Of a DNA stretch of 64,000 nucleotides, positions 8,801-18,034 are shown in pieces. Source of the stretch: Prostheceraeus crozeri. Lineage: Eukaryota; Platyhelminthes; Polycladida; Euryleptidae. Under the pieces are notes generated by a model that saw only the letters and a program-made list of their open reading frames with translations, had not been told where the DNA came from and made no database searches. The stretch lies in contig CAJQUW010008596.1 in the NCBI GenBank assembly GCA_907163375.1, forward strand, positions 1 through 64,000. Reading direction: 5' to 3'. A program made the position numbers and the translations under genes. Each line of letters begins with the position of its first letter. Position 1 is the first letter of the stretch.

Positions 8801-8940
8801 TCATCATTTATATTATCATCATCTATATTATTATCATCATTATTATTATAAGATTCTTTAAGATCGGGCAAAGCCCTAGAACCTTCGGTTCGTTTATTAT
8901 GATTATGATTATGGTCATTGTTAATAGTATAAGGTGTAGT
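8801..8940 (-). pseudogene. Fragment of the acidic minus-strand gene plus hairpins
   Basis: Matches copy A from about 485 to 624: the Asp/Asn-rich microsatellite coding stretch, the GGGCaaaGCCC and GAACCttcGGTTC hairpin pair, and the spacer before the next minus-strand gene. The downstream coding part is missing. Confidence 0.65.
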
Positions 8941-9615
8941 CTACATATAAATTTTCTCTTGTTGAGCTAAACTATTTATATAAGATTTCAACAAATTAAT
9001 ATTTAAGTTTGAATATAATCCTATATAATTATCATCATCATATCTTTGCGGCATTTCTAATGTTTCTTGTTTATAAATTGTATCTCTATAATAAACTTGG
9101 CATAATAATTCTTCGTTATGTTTTTTACTTTCAATATGAATGTTATATTGATTTTGTTCATCAACAAATAATCTAATTTTTTCTTTGGAAAAAGATTTTA
9201 ATTTTTTAACTAATTCTCTAATATTGATATAATTAATAATTTTATTTTCTATCCAATCAGTATTACTAACTGGTAATACTGCTCTAATAAAACCATAAAC
9301 ATTATCATGACCTATTATAACCATATTTTCTTTATTTAATTCCACATAAGCTACATCATTATATTTACTTACAATATCCATAAATTTTATAAATGGATCA
9401 CCCGGGAAAATACAATAATTAGTTTCTATAGAAGGTAAACCTTTCGTCTGTTCTTTGAATATTTCGGCTTGCAATTCAAATAAAATATTTACATCTATAC
9501 ATGGATTATTATTATTATTATCAAAACATTTATTTTCAAATCTCGTTGATCTCGTCGAATAAGAAGAACAGGATGATGCGGACGAATATAATTTTTTTAA
9601 ATTTGGTTTTTCCTT
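8941..9615 (-). pseudogene. Unknown conserved protein (copy B), start codon lost
   Basis: Nearly identical to the 625-1299 gene. The frame stays open over its whole length, with only a few substitutions, but the ATG is changed to AAG (9613-9615) and no upstream ATG replaces it. Later in-frame non-ATG starts are unlikely to be used. Confidence 0.65.
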
Positions 9616-9762
9616 TTTTTTATTTTTATTAGAAAAAATTTTATTAGAAAAAATTTTATTTTTTAATTTTTATTAGAAAAAATTTTATTTTTTAATTTTT
9701 ATTAGAAAAAATTTCATTTTTTCTCATTTTATAAAAAAATTACTTTTTTTATTGTTTTAAAA

Positions 9763-10650
9763 ATGATGTTACCAAACGTTGGTGGAGGTGCATATATCCC
9801 GAATAATCGTGAATTAGAAATAGAGATAGAAAATTATATCATGAAAACTGGAGACGTTTTATCTGGTCCATTTCATCTTTCTATTCTTCCGCAACAAAAT
9901 ACAGAGTTAACAAATAAACAATATGTTGATGCACAAATCAATGACTTAAGAGAAAAATATATAAACGATGTTTTGGTTCCACTGATGAATGAATTAAAGT
10001 TGCTTAAACTTAATGACAAATCATTAAACGAAAAATTATTAAAACTTGATAAAAAGGATAGAGAGCTAGAAGCAGATATAGCAAAACTTTTTAAAAAGAT
10101 TTCAGAACAATCAAAAATTTTAATATTACTTTCTATAAATTTAACATCTGCAGTCATTAAAAATAAACATCAGATAAAAATGTTAAAAGAACAATTAGAA
10201 GATGAAATAGAAAAACTTCCTGAAAGAATTAAAAAAAATTTAAAGCAGTTACAAACTACATTCCAAAAAAGTGTTGATGAATTAAGTTCTAAAATTACTC
10301 AACAAATGAAAAAGATGAATAGAATAATAAATGAAGTAAACTCACTTAATCAAAAAGTTGATAAAATGAAAACTCTTAAAATCAATTTAGAAAATGAATT
10401 AAAGAAAAATTTACAAGAAAACTCTAAAGAAAATAAATAACAGTTAGATTCTGTTAAAAGACAATTAGATGGTCTTAAAATTAAGTTAAATGCTCTTAAA
10501 ACGGCGTTGAAGATGAATCAGGAGAAAATGCAAGTTAATAGAAAAGAAATTAAAGTACATCACACGCTGCTTGACGCAATAGATAAAGTGCAACGGAAAA
10601 TTAATAAAGTTATCACGAAGTTGTTGGACATTCACACACGTAAATCTTGA
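9763..10650 (+). pseudogene. Fibre-like protein with nonsense codon (copy B)
   Basis: Starts at the same double ATG as copy A. The N-terminal G-D-x-L-S-G-P and N-K-Q-Y-V-D motif region is intact. A GAA-to-TAA change at 10438-10440 ends the frame after 225 codons. The rest of the coiled coil follows in frame to the original stop at 10648-10650 with almost no further change, so the nonsense mutation is recent. The hairpins found after the copy A stop are absent. Confidence 0.75.
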
Positions 10651-10721
10651 TCATAAACGTAAATCTTAGCGCAAATATTAACGTAAATATTTTTCCCAAA
10701 AGTCAAATTTATTCCTAAAAA

Positions 10722-11248
10722 ATGCCTATAATTTATAAACACAATCTTAAACATTTTGCTTCAAATCAAAGAATTGCTCATGAACCACGTATGAATCCTG
10801 TTTATCATTATGATAATAGAGAAACAGTTCACACGGAAGGAGCTGGCATCTTTTCTGGTATTGGAAGTATCGTTAATTTAATTAAAAATAATAAAGATTC
10901 GATTACATCTGCTGCAAAAGGAGCAGCTGCTATAGGTAGTACAGCTAGTACAATATCAAATGCTGTTAAGTCTCAAAACGAATTAAAACAACTAGAAGTT
11001 ATTCGTAAACTTAGGAATGATTCTGAAGAACTAAAAAATTTAAAAAAACTTTCAGAGGAAACAGAAAACAAAATTGCTAACATAGCTGTGGGGGAAACCT
11101 TGAGGAGTGGAGCTCCGTCTGATAGTAAACATAATGAAAATAAAAATAATGAAAAAAACAATTGAAGAAATAAGAGGTAATGGCGTGAGCAGCAACCTTC
11201 GGTCTAACCAGCAAAGCTGTAGCGGAGCTGGTCTAGCAAAATTCTAAA
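10722..11248 (+). pseudogene. Gly/Ala-rich structural-type protein, shifted 3' end (copy B)
   Basis: Matches copy A (2425-2955) through about codon 135, then a short A-rich replacement (11125-11160) changes the frame and brings a stop at 11163-11165. The original 3' part, with the imperfect hairpin, continues out of frame to about 11248. The upstream AAAAGTCAAATT motif is kept. Confidence 0.6.
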
Positions 11249-11315
11249 ATTATATTTTAGTAAAATTTTTTCTGTGTGTGAGAAAAACAAAAAAGTCAAA
11301 TTATTTTTTATAAAA

Positions 11316-12648
11316 ATGTCTTCTCTTATCGAAAGCAAATTTAGATTAGACGAACCTCCGTTCGTCAGTTACAATCAAAAAAAGAATGACTATATAAGAG
11401 TTGCTATGAATCCCGGATCTTCCAGTAGAGTAAATACTGGAGGAGATTTAATTTTTGAAGTTGATAATCAGCAGAGTTATTTATATTTACCTGGTTCCTT
11501 TTTACACTGTGAATATTCTTTATATAGTGATGCCAATTTTACAACACCATTACCAGAAACCGATAATATTGCATTAGAGAATAATTTTTTTCCAAGATTA
11601 TTTACACAAATGCGTTTAGATGTTGCAACTCAAAATATAGAAACAATAAGTGATTCTCCGGGTGTAATTGATACAATGCTTGGATTTGTAACAATTGGTG
11701 AAAATAATAAAAAGCATGAAATCGAAGGTTGGTTTCCTGATACTAATGATGGCATAATTGTTGATGATTTATCTCACGCTGGAACAGATGCAGCAGGAAT
11801 TGCGAAAGATGTAGAAAATATTGCAAAACATTTAAATAAAACAAACAATAGTGCATATAAAGAAAGACGTGAATTTAACAAGAAAAGTAAACAGAGTAAA
11901 TTGGTCATTGTCTCCATTATTCCGATACTTAGATTACAATAAAATATCATATCAATTTAACTTTAAATTAATAATTCATCGTACAACAAATAATGAATTA
12001 ATCTTTTTTGGTAAGACTGGAAAAAAAGCATATTTAAAAATTGATAGACTTGAATGGTGGATAAATCATATTACTCCTAGTTTAGAGGTTGAAACAGCTA
12101 TTGCAAAAAGATTAAATACTAACAAACCAATTCCAGTAAGTTTTATGAAGCGTACTGCTAGTTCAGTAACTTTTTCCGAACAAAGATTTAACTGGCATTT
12201 TACTAGAACTTCGAATACTCCAAGATATTTATTACTAACATTTCAAAGAAATAATTCTCCAAGTTTTGATAAGAACAATAATCTTTTTCATATTAATACA
12301 ATTCGAAGTTTACAAGTTTCATTAAATCAAACCCGATATCCAATTGATCCATTAAGATTCGATGATACCAATAATCAATTTATGGAAGGATTTGATGCTT
12401 ACAGAAATCTTTGTATAGAATTTAGAGTTGAACCACAATTAACTCCTGGAGATTGGGGACATTTATATCCAATTTTCTGTTTCGATTTAAGTGCACAATC
12501 AGAAGATATTATTAAAAATGGTTGTGATGTAACAATTAATATTGAAAAGAAAGATTCCACAACTTCATTGATGGCTTATGGTTTATTGCTAGAAGATGTA
12601 AAATATTCTATTGAAATTCTTAATGGAAAGATGGTTAGGATCGGTTAA
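11316..12648 (+). pseudogene. Hexon-like major capsid protein, frameshifted (copy B)
   Basis: Same start, length and frameshift as copy A: the first frame runs from ATG 11316 to about 11942, the second to the stop at 12646-12648, and the change of frame lies near 11880-11900 in sequence identical between the copies. Most differences from copy A are scattered substitutions, some of them changing amino acids (for example near the N-terminus). Divergence without new breaks suggests that selection acted after or despite the shared frameshift, or that the split is young. Family assignment as for copy A. Confidence 0.7.
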
Positions 12649-12770
12649 TCACCTGAGGACCTTTGGTCAGATAGGCTAAAGCCAGAGGAGCTTCGCTCCG
12701 ATAGGTTAGTAACCTGAGGATCTTTGGTCCGATCGGCTAAAGCCTCTGAACAAAGTTCTATTGGTTAATT
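12649..12770. terminator. Hairpin cluster after the copy B capsid gene
   Basis: A run of short palindromes follows the stop: GGACC-type, GGCTAAAGCC, GGAGCttcGCTCC, GGTTAGTAACC, a damaged GGATCtttGGTCC, GGCTAAAGCC and a damaged GAACaaaGTTC. They are separated by 3-6 bases. This cluster replaces the AT-rich tandem repeat of copy A. Confidence 0.6.
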
Positions 12771-12820
12771 AAAAATTCTTAACTTAAAATTTTTCCTAAC
12801 TTAAAATTTTTTTATTAAAG

Positions 12821-13303
12821 ATGTCGGAAGCGAAAAGTAATAATAATAAAACTGTTGAATTAAAATTACGTAACATTGTTGACAAAAATACACCTAAAAC
12901 TATTACGATTGACAAAAAGAAATATTACATAAGTAAACCAATGATAGAGAATATTCAATTACAAGAAAAAAAGAATGGCGGGATTCTCCCATTAATTCCA
13001 CTAATAATAGGTGGCATAGCAGCAGCAGGAAGTGTTGCAGGTGGGACAGCTGGTATTGTCCAAGCAGTAAATAAAAATAAATCAGAGAAGGCAGCATTAG
13101 AAGAACAAAAACGTCATAATAGAGAGTTAAAGAAAGTTGCTAAGGGAGAAGGAATAGTAGATAATTTTATTAGTAAATTAAATTTAGTTGATGAAGGAAA
13201 ACGAGTTCTTAAAAAAATTCTCCACAATGTTGATGATTTGATTGAAATTAAAGGAACAAAAGATGGTTCTGGAATATATCTAAGTCCTAGTATGATTCGG
13301 TAA
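12821..13303 (+). CDS. pX-like core/membrane-active peptide (copy B)
   Basis: A 160-residue intact ORF starting M-S-E-A-K. Residues 1-45 are basic (K/N/T-rich). Residues 52-80 form a hydrophobic segment, G-G-I-L-P-L-I-P-L-I-I-G-G-I-A-A-A-G-S followed by A-G-G-T-A-G, which is the pattern of adenovirus pX/pVI-related peptides in adintovirus and Polinton genomes. A Lys/Glu-rich helix and a mixed C-terminus follow. It probably condenses DNA or disrupts membranes in the virion. It is the only complete structural gene of copy B and is followed immediately by the longest hairpin array. Confidence 0.65.
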   Translation: MSEAKSNNNKTVELKLRNIVDKNTPKTITIDKKKYYISKPMIENIQLQEKKNGGILPLIPLIIGGIAAAGSVAGGTAGIVQAVNKNKSEKAALEEQKRHNRELKKVAKGEGIVDNFISKLNLVDEGKRVLKKILHNVDDLIEIKGTKDGSGIYLSPSMIR

Positions 13304-13506
13304 TAACCTCAGGACCTTTGGTCCGATAGGCTAAAGCCTCTGAACAAAAGTGATCGGCTAAAGCCAGAGGAGCTTCGCTCCGATAGGTTAATAACCTGAG
13401 GACCTTTGGTCCGATCGGCTAAAGCCTCAGAACCTTTGGTTCTATAGGTTAATAACCTGAGGACCTTTGGTCCGATCGGCTAAAGCCTCAGAACCTTTGG
13501 TTCTAT
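13304..13506. repeat. Array of four-palindrome composite units (61 bp)
   Basis: Two perfect 61-bp units (13386-13446 and 13447-13506) each contain four different hairpins in order: GGTTAATAACC, GGACCtttGGTCC, GGCTAAAGCC and GAACCtttGGTTC, spaced by TGA, GATC, TCA and TATA. Partial units and GGAGCttcGCTCC precede them. The array fills the gap between the pX-like and PLA2 genes. It could fold into a row of stem-loops in DNA or RNA. Confidence 0.8.
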
Positions 13507-13535
13507 TAGGTAAAACATTTATTTTATCTTTTGAA

Positions 13536-14031
13536 ATGAATTCTACAAATTCCGAAAAGTTAATTAAATTAAAAATTTCAAATCTAGATCTAATGGATTA
13601 TCTCTTAAAAGTACATAAAACCTCAAATTGCCAGCACACCGGTCGGCTGCACAGCGGTCGGCTGCACACTGGAGGGGATATACAAAAACATTAGAAAACT
13701 TTCCTGGATTTATTTGGAGTAAATATTCGAAAGAAAAACATCTTCCTGGTCATTCATATACCGGTCCAGGAACTCGATTAGATATAAGACTAGATGAGAA
13801 TAATAATCCAAAACCAGGTGAAGAACCAATAAATAGAGTAGATGCCGCCGCTTATAGACATGATTTAGCTTATCGAAATCATGATCTAAGTTCTCGACAT
13901 GCAGCTGATAAGAAGATGATTCAAGAATTAGATAGTATTCAAAATCCTACATTTAGAGAAAAAATTGAAAGAATGTTTGTTAAGAAAGCTTTACAAGCTA
14001 AAATATTATTCGGTCAGGGTTTAAATGAAAC
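13536..14031 (+). pseudogene. Parvovirus-type phospholipase A2 domain, N-terminal frameshift
   Basis: The natural start is probably ATG 13536 (M-N-S-T-N-S-E-K). A small duplication with CGGTCGGCTGCACA units (about 13630-13672) shifts the frame. Downstream, the domain shows the calcium loop Y-T-G-P-G-T-R-L and the catalytic helix A-A-Y-R-H-D-L-A-Y, with the H-D-x-x-Y signature of group XIII PLA2. In parvoviruses and adintoviruses this domain breaches the endosomal membrane. The H-D catalytic pair is kept. The downstream frame runs on without a stop into the integrase. Its length of about 165 codons fits a stand-alone PLA2 gene of such elements. Confidence 0.75.
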
Positions 14032-14060
14032 GACAGCAAAGCTGTCTGAGAGCAACGCTC
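14032..14060. repeat. Two hairpins at the PLA2/integrase seam
   Basis: GACAGCaaaGCTGTC (14032-14046) and GAGCaacGCTC (14050-14060) are perfect palindromes located exactly between the end of PLA2-type sequence and the start of integrase-type sequence, inside one open frame. The position fits the gene-end hairpin rule of this element. Confidence 0.6.
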
Positions 14061-14860
14061 GAACCTACGCGTCCGAAATCCACAAGGAATACAGAAGGCC
14101 TAAATATTTATTGAAAGTAAAAGTATTTAATAAAGATGATATTTGGAGTGCTGATCTTATTCATATGCCGAATGATTCTGATTATAAATACGCATTGACC
14201 GTTATAGATTTATATGCACGATACGCTTGGGTAAAGCCTTTAAAAAACAAAAGTGGTCTATCAGTTAAATATGCGTTTGAAGAAATCGTTAAAGAAAGTA
14301 AGAGAAAGCCAAAAAAATTGTTTGTTGATAAAGGGTCGGAATTTTATAACCTAAACGTTCAGCCACTATTTGAAACAGACAAAAGTCATCGCCAAGGCTC
14401 AGTTTATTCAACTGAAAATGCAGGAAAGGCTGTAGTAATTGAGCGATTCAATCGGACGTTAAAAAATAAATTATTCAAGAAATTTACTCAGCAAGGAAAT
14501 CAGAAATGGTTGAAGATATTACCAGGAGTTGTAGAAGAGTATAACAATAAGATTCATTCAGGTATTGAAGAAACCCCAAAGAATGCTTCTGACGACCCTG
14601 ATTTGATAAGAAAAAAAATATTCGAGAATAATTATTCGAATGAGAGTAATCCGAATTTGCAGAAACTTAAGCCGAAATTTAAAATTGGTGATAGAGTTAG
14701 AATATTTAAGTATAAGAATAAATTTGAAAAGGGGTTCGTCGGATACTGGACGAAAGAGATATTTGAAGTTTGTAAAATAAATCAAACTTATCCGATTATT
14801 TACGAAATCAAAGATTTAGATGATGAAGATATCAGAGGCCGATTTTATCAAAATAAATAA
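14061..14860 (+). CDS. Polinton-type DDE integrase (rve), fused to the PLA2 frame
   Basis: About 265 residues of retroviral-like integrase. The catalytic triad is visible: D in W-S-A-D-L-I-H-M, D in F-V-D-K-G-S-E-F and E in V-V-I-E-R-F-N-R-T-L-K. The C-terminus has an R-V-R-I-F-K-Y-K-x-x-F-x-K-G segment followed by a chromo/SH3-like tail. An N-terminal zinc finger is not evident. It inserts element DNA into the host with 6-bp target duplications in Polintons. There is no in-frame ATG near the domain start, so expression would depend on the upstream PLA2 frame or on a lost start. The gene is convergent with the protease. Confidence 0.8.
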
Positions 14861-14861
14861 T

Positions 14862-14913
14862 AACGAAGCGAGCTTTAACCTTTAGGTGGCGCTTTAGCTA
14901 GCTAGCTTCGCTT
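14862..14913. terminator. Imperfect hairpin between convergent integrase and protease genes
   Basis: AACGAAGCGAGC pairs imperfectly with GCTAGCTTCGCTT around an about 27-nt loop. It starts two bases after the integrase stop and ends 27 bases before the protease stop on the other strand, an ideal place for a two-way terminator. Confidence 0.45.
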
Positions 14914-14940
14914 GATTTTTAATTATCATTATTATTGGAA

Positions 14941-15380
14941 CTAACGTTTCGGGAATGAAATTCCCTTGTTTAATTCTAACATAATATCAAGAAATGGAAC
15001 TCCTTTTTGTAATTTATATAAAACATAAAGACATAATTGTAAGTTGTTCCTGGTTTTTGAATTTGAAATGTATTATAAGTTCCATTGCCAAGTAATTTTT
15101 TAACTTCGTTTGTTGAAGGCAATCCATAAGAGTCGAAAAAGTAATTATCTCGATTTTTATTAAAGATACCTGAAGACCAATGTATTCCTTTTTCATCTGA
15201 CGTATGAAGATTTGTTATGAAATTTATAGTTATTGTTGGCTTATTTTTTAGGAATTGTAATTCGTCTCTCATCAATATGTGAAAATTCTTTATTCCCAAT
15301 TGATTTGCGATTTTCTTTAAATCGAAATTTGTAGTTGTTTGCGTTCCATATAATTTAAAAAAATCATTTATGTTGCTCAT
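14941..15380 (-). pseudogene. Adenain-like cysteine protease, frameshifted
   Basis: The start is ATG at 15378-15380 (M-S-N-I-N-D-F-F). G-I-H-W supplies the catalytic His, and F-D-S-Y-G is the typical acidic motif. The catalytic Cys region and the conserved C-terminal end lie in a different frame that stops at 14941-14943, so one small indel (about 15018-15045) separates His/Asp from Cys. Family members process capsid and core proteins in adenoviruses, adintoviruses and Polintons. The total of about 146 codons is somewhat short. The N-terminal half is duplicated in decayed form at 15688-15805. Confidence 0.7.
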
Positions 15381-15416
15381 TTTATAATAAAAAAATTTCT
15401 TATAGGGTCCCCTAGA

Positions 15417-15600
15417 AGTCAGAAGGGGGGGTATTGATTTAAAACTGTTCCACAATGACGACTTTCCTTACTACTTAGTCAGAAGGGGGTATTGATTTAA
15501 AACTGTTTCATAATGATGACTTTCCTTACTACTTAGTCAGAAGGGGGTATTGATTTAAAACTGTTCCACAATGATGACTTTCCCTACTACTTATTCGATT
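15417..15600. repeat. 58-60-bp tandem repeat, three copies
   Basis: Units begin at 15417, 15477 and 15535 with AGTCAGAAGGGGG and end with a TTCC(T/C)TACTACTT segment. They differ by single substitutions and the length of the G run. They lie upstream of the protease start and could hold its promoter or be an unrelated minisatellite. Confidence 0.75.
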
Positions 15601-15687
15601 TTGAAATGATTTAATTTAATCTAAATTAAAAAGGTACGTGGTAAGGAATCAGTTTATTAGCAGAGTTAGTGCTTAGCACATCTTTTA

Positions 15688-15805
15688 TCAATAGTATTTC
15701 ATCCCTCATCAATAGGTGAAAATTCTTTATTCCCAATTGATTAGCGATCTCATTTAAATCGAAATTCGTAGTTGTTTGTTTGCCGTATAATTTTAAAACT
15801 TAGTC
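15688..15805 (-). pseudogene. Protease gene 5' fragment (second copy)
   Basis: Matches 15263-15380 closely (residues M-R-D-E-L-Q back to the start), but has extra bases and no ATG at the equivalent place. A damaged GGTTAATAACC-type hairpin follows at about 15808-15822. It is the outermost trace of the viral cluster. Confidence 0.6.
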
Positions 15806-15822
15806 ATGTTATTAACCTGAGG

Positions 15823-16011
15823 ACATATATCGCCTATATTATTACTCAGTATAACTGTCGGATTTTCATCATTCATTTTAAAGGAAATAAATTCCAATAA
15901 CTGCAATAATGTCTACTTCTTGTACAGAAAAATAAAAACAACGGCAGTGTATTTTGCATCAAATGTAATAATACAACAATCAGTCTTATCACACAATTGT
16001 ACAACAGCAGA
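15823..16011. other. Gene-free AT-rich spacer
   Basis: Nothing beyond A/T-rich sequence and short ORFs is seen between the last viral fragment and the 144-bp repeat. Confidence 0.4.
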
Positions 16012-16372
16012 GTCTCATGGTAGTAGACTGGAGAACAAAAGAAAATTTAATTACATTTCAAAATCATCCAAAATGCGTTACTACTAAGTTCCATGAATCA
16101 TGCTTAAATATCAAAGATTATGTTACATACCGAAATATAGATCTATACAATAGCAGTCTCATGGTAGTAGACTGGAGAACAAAAGAAAATTTAATTACAT
16201 TTCAAAATAATGCAAAATGCGTTACTACTAAGTTCCATGAATCATGCTTAAATATCAAAGATTATGTTACATACCGAAATATAGATCTATACAATAGCAG
16301 TCTCATGGTAGTAGACTGGTGAACAAAAGAAAATTTAATTACATTTCAAAATAATCCAAAATGCGTTACTAC
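16012..16372 (+). repeat. 144-bp tandem repeat with open 48-residue frame
   Basis: Units start with GTCTCATGGTAGTAGACTGG at 16012, 16156 and 16300; the third is partial and loses the frame through a TGA at 16320-16322. The period is exactly 48 codons, and one frame stays open through the first two units, coding a repeat with Cys and His residues (K-C-V-T-T-K-F-H-E-S-C). Either a coding repeat of a lost gene or chance openness of a young minisatellite would fit. Confidence 0.7.
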
Positions 16373-16642
16373 TTATAAAGAAGTCTTCATAAATATGTAT
16401 GCATCAAATATGTATGTACATTGCACATATCTTAAAAAGTGAAACAACACAGTTAATGTTCATTCATCTTGGGAACCAAACCTCATTTCTTCTATAGTTG
16501 TCGGTTGATTCAATTTTTCTATATAAATTTTGATTTCTTAAAAATGTTTTCTAACAAAACTAATGGGCATTGATGAATTTAAAAATAATACGTGTGGTAG
16601 AATTAGATCTGATAAGTTCATCAAGAAATAACAATAACTTAC
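16373..16642. other. Possible intron start and flanking DNA
   Basis: No gene content is seen. The minus-strand exon at 16643-17065 would splice into this region; no downstream exon could be chosen by eye. Confidence 0.3.
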
Positions 16643-17065
16643 GTTATAGGAAATTCTAAATAGTTCCAAGTTTGCCACAAATCTGTTCTTTTTATTGTCA
16701 CTCAATTCCAGAATTCTTTTAAATCCATAACCTTGATAAGCAGCACTTCTCAGCAACGACCCATGGTGTACTTTATCACTTGCAATCAGTTTTGAAGTCA
16801 TAGTAGCACTATCCTCGATGGTAATGAAATGTTCTTTTGTAACATTGAACTGAGGAATTGTAGTAGTGGTCAGATACTGTTCTATTTTTACTGTAATATC
16901 CTCCACTTGTTTTTGAGAGTCCAATTTGTTCTTCTTTCTCGATTGAATTTCTAACTTCCACTCTTCAAAGTATTTATTCGCAGTTTCTTTGTGCTCTTCT
17001 TTAATTAATTTTAGTAAAATCGGCATGTAAAACGAAAAAACTTCCGCGGCAGTGCGTTTTGGCAT
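16643..17065 (-). CDS. Putative first exon of an unknown spliced gene
   Basis: An open frame starts at ATG 17063-17065 (M-P-K-R-T-A-A-E-V) and reads as a helical, Lys/Glu-rich protein of about 140 residues. Near 16637-16642 the minus strand has the consensus donor GTAAGT, after which the frame becomes unlike protein and ends at 16538. I therefore place the exon end at 16643. No domain is recognised. A transposon-derived gene cannot be excluded. The nearest minus-strand neighbour upstream is the RING remnant. Confidence 0.4.
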
Positions 17066-17379
17066 TTTGGAATGAAGAAAGAAAACAGTCACTAGTTATG
17101 ATTAATGGAATTGTAAAATGAAGTCTTACTTCCTACATGCTGCAATATATTCCACGTCATTTTAATCTTTAATACGGGTAACAGCTGCTTGTTCTGTATT
17201 TCAATGGTTCAGGAATGCCAGAAGCATGCGGATATCAGCTGTTCCCTACAATTGGGAGGTTCATCAGAGTGCAAAGCAGTAACAATAACAGGCATTGTGA
17301 GAGATTGTGTTATATTCTTAAAGAAATATTATTAGTCACATGATATATTTTAAAAACCTGAAAGATGGATAAAATTCAT

Positions 17380-17895
17380 GAATTTGAAATTCTCAACTTT
17401 TATGATTTTCGGTGTCCTGGAACGGACATGATTTTAAGGGCGGGTGTAAAATTGTAATTCTCAAATTTTGAGATTCTTAACTTTTATGATTTTTTCGGTG
17501 TCCTGGAACGGTCATGATTTAAGCGAGAAAATTGTAATTCTGAAATTTGAGATTCTCAACTTTTATGATTTTCGGTGTCCTGGAACGGTCATGATTTTGG
17601 GGGTGAAAATTGTAATTCTCAAATTTTGAGATTTTGAAAAATTTGAAAAATTGGGTATTTTTAAAAACGCCTAAATTTATGAATTTATGTCTTAAAAACC
17701 TGAAAGAGGGTTAAAATTCATGAATTTAGACCATTTAAAAAGTACCATTTTTTTGAAAAATCGGTATCTTTAAAAACGACTAAATTCATGAATTTAGGTC
17801 TTAAAAACCTGAAAAAGGGTTAAAATTCATGAATTTATGTCGTTTTTAAAGATACTATTTTTTTGAATTTTATGGTGTCCTGGAACGGTCTTTTG
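17380..17895. repeat. Degenerate array with GGTGTCCTGGAACGG core
   Basis: The core TTTTCGGTGTCCTGGAACGG(A/T)C occurs at about 17407, 17495, 17571 and 17870 in units of about 75-90 bp with CTCAA(A)TTTTGAGATT palindromes. Between them are AATTCATGAATTTA(G/T)G palindromic units and AAAAACCTGAAA(G/A)AGGGTTAAA repeats. There is no ORF. It is a small local satellite, possibly the inside of a non-autonomous element. Confidence 0.6.
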
Positions 17896-18034
17896 CCCAT
17901 TACTATGAACGTGGTAAATGGCATGTTTATTAATGTCTACAATCCTCAACAAGTATGATTGTAATAGAAGTGTGATAGCCTTATATACAAAAGCTGCACA
18001 ATAGCAACGAATCACAGACACGCATGATGACTCA

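Noticed and set aside
12649..13506. CRISPR-like array
   Set aside because: The repeats are composite palindromes without unique spacers, in a eukaryotic viral element.
13467..13535. Upstream extension of the PLA2 gene into the hairpin array
   Set aside because: The frame is only open because the repeat units lack stops; ATG 13536 fits the gene better.
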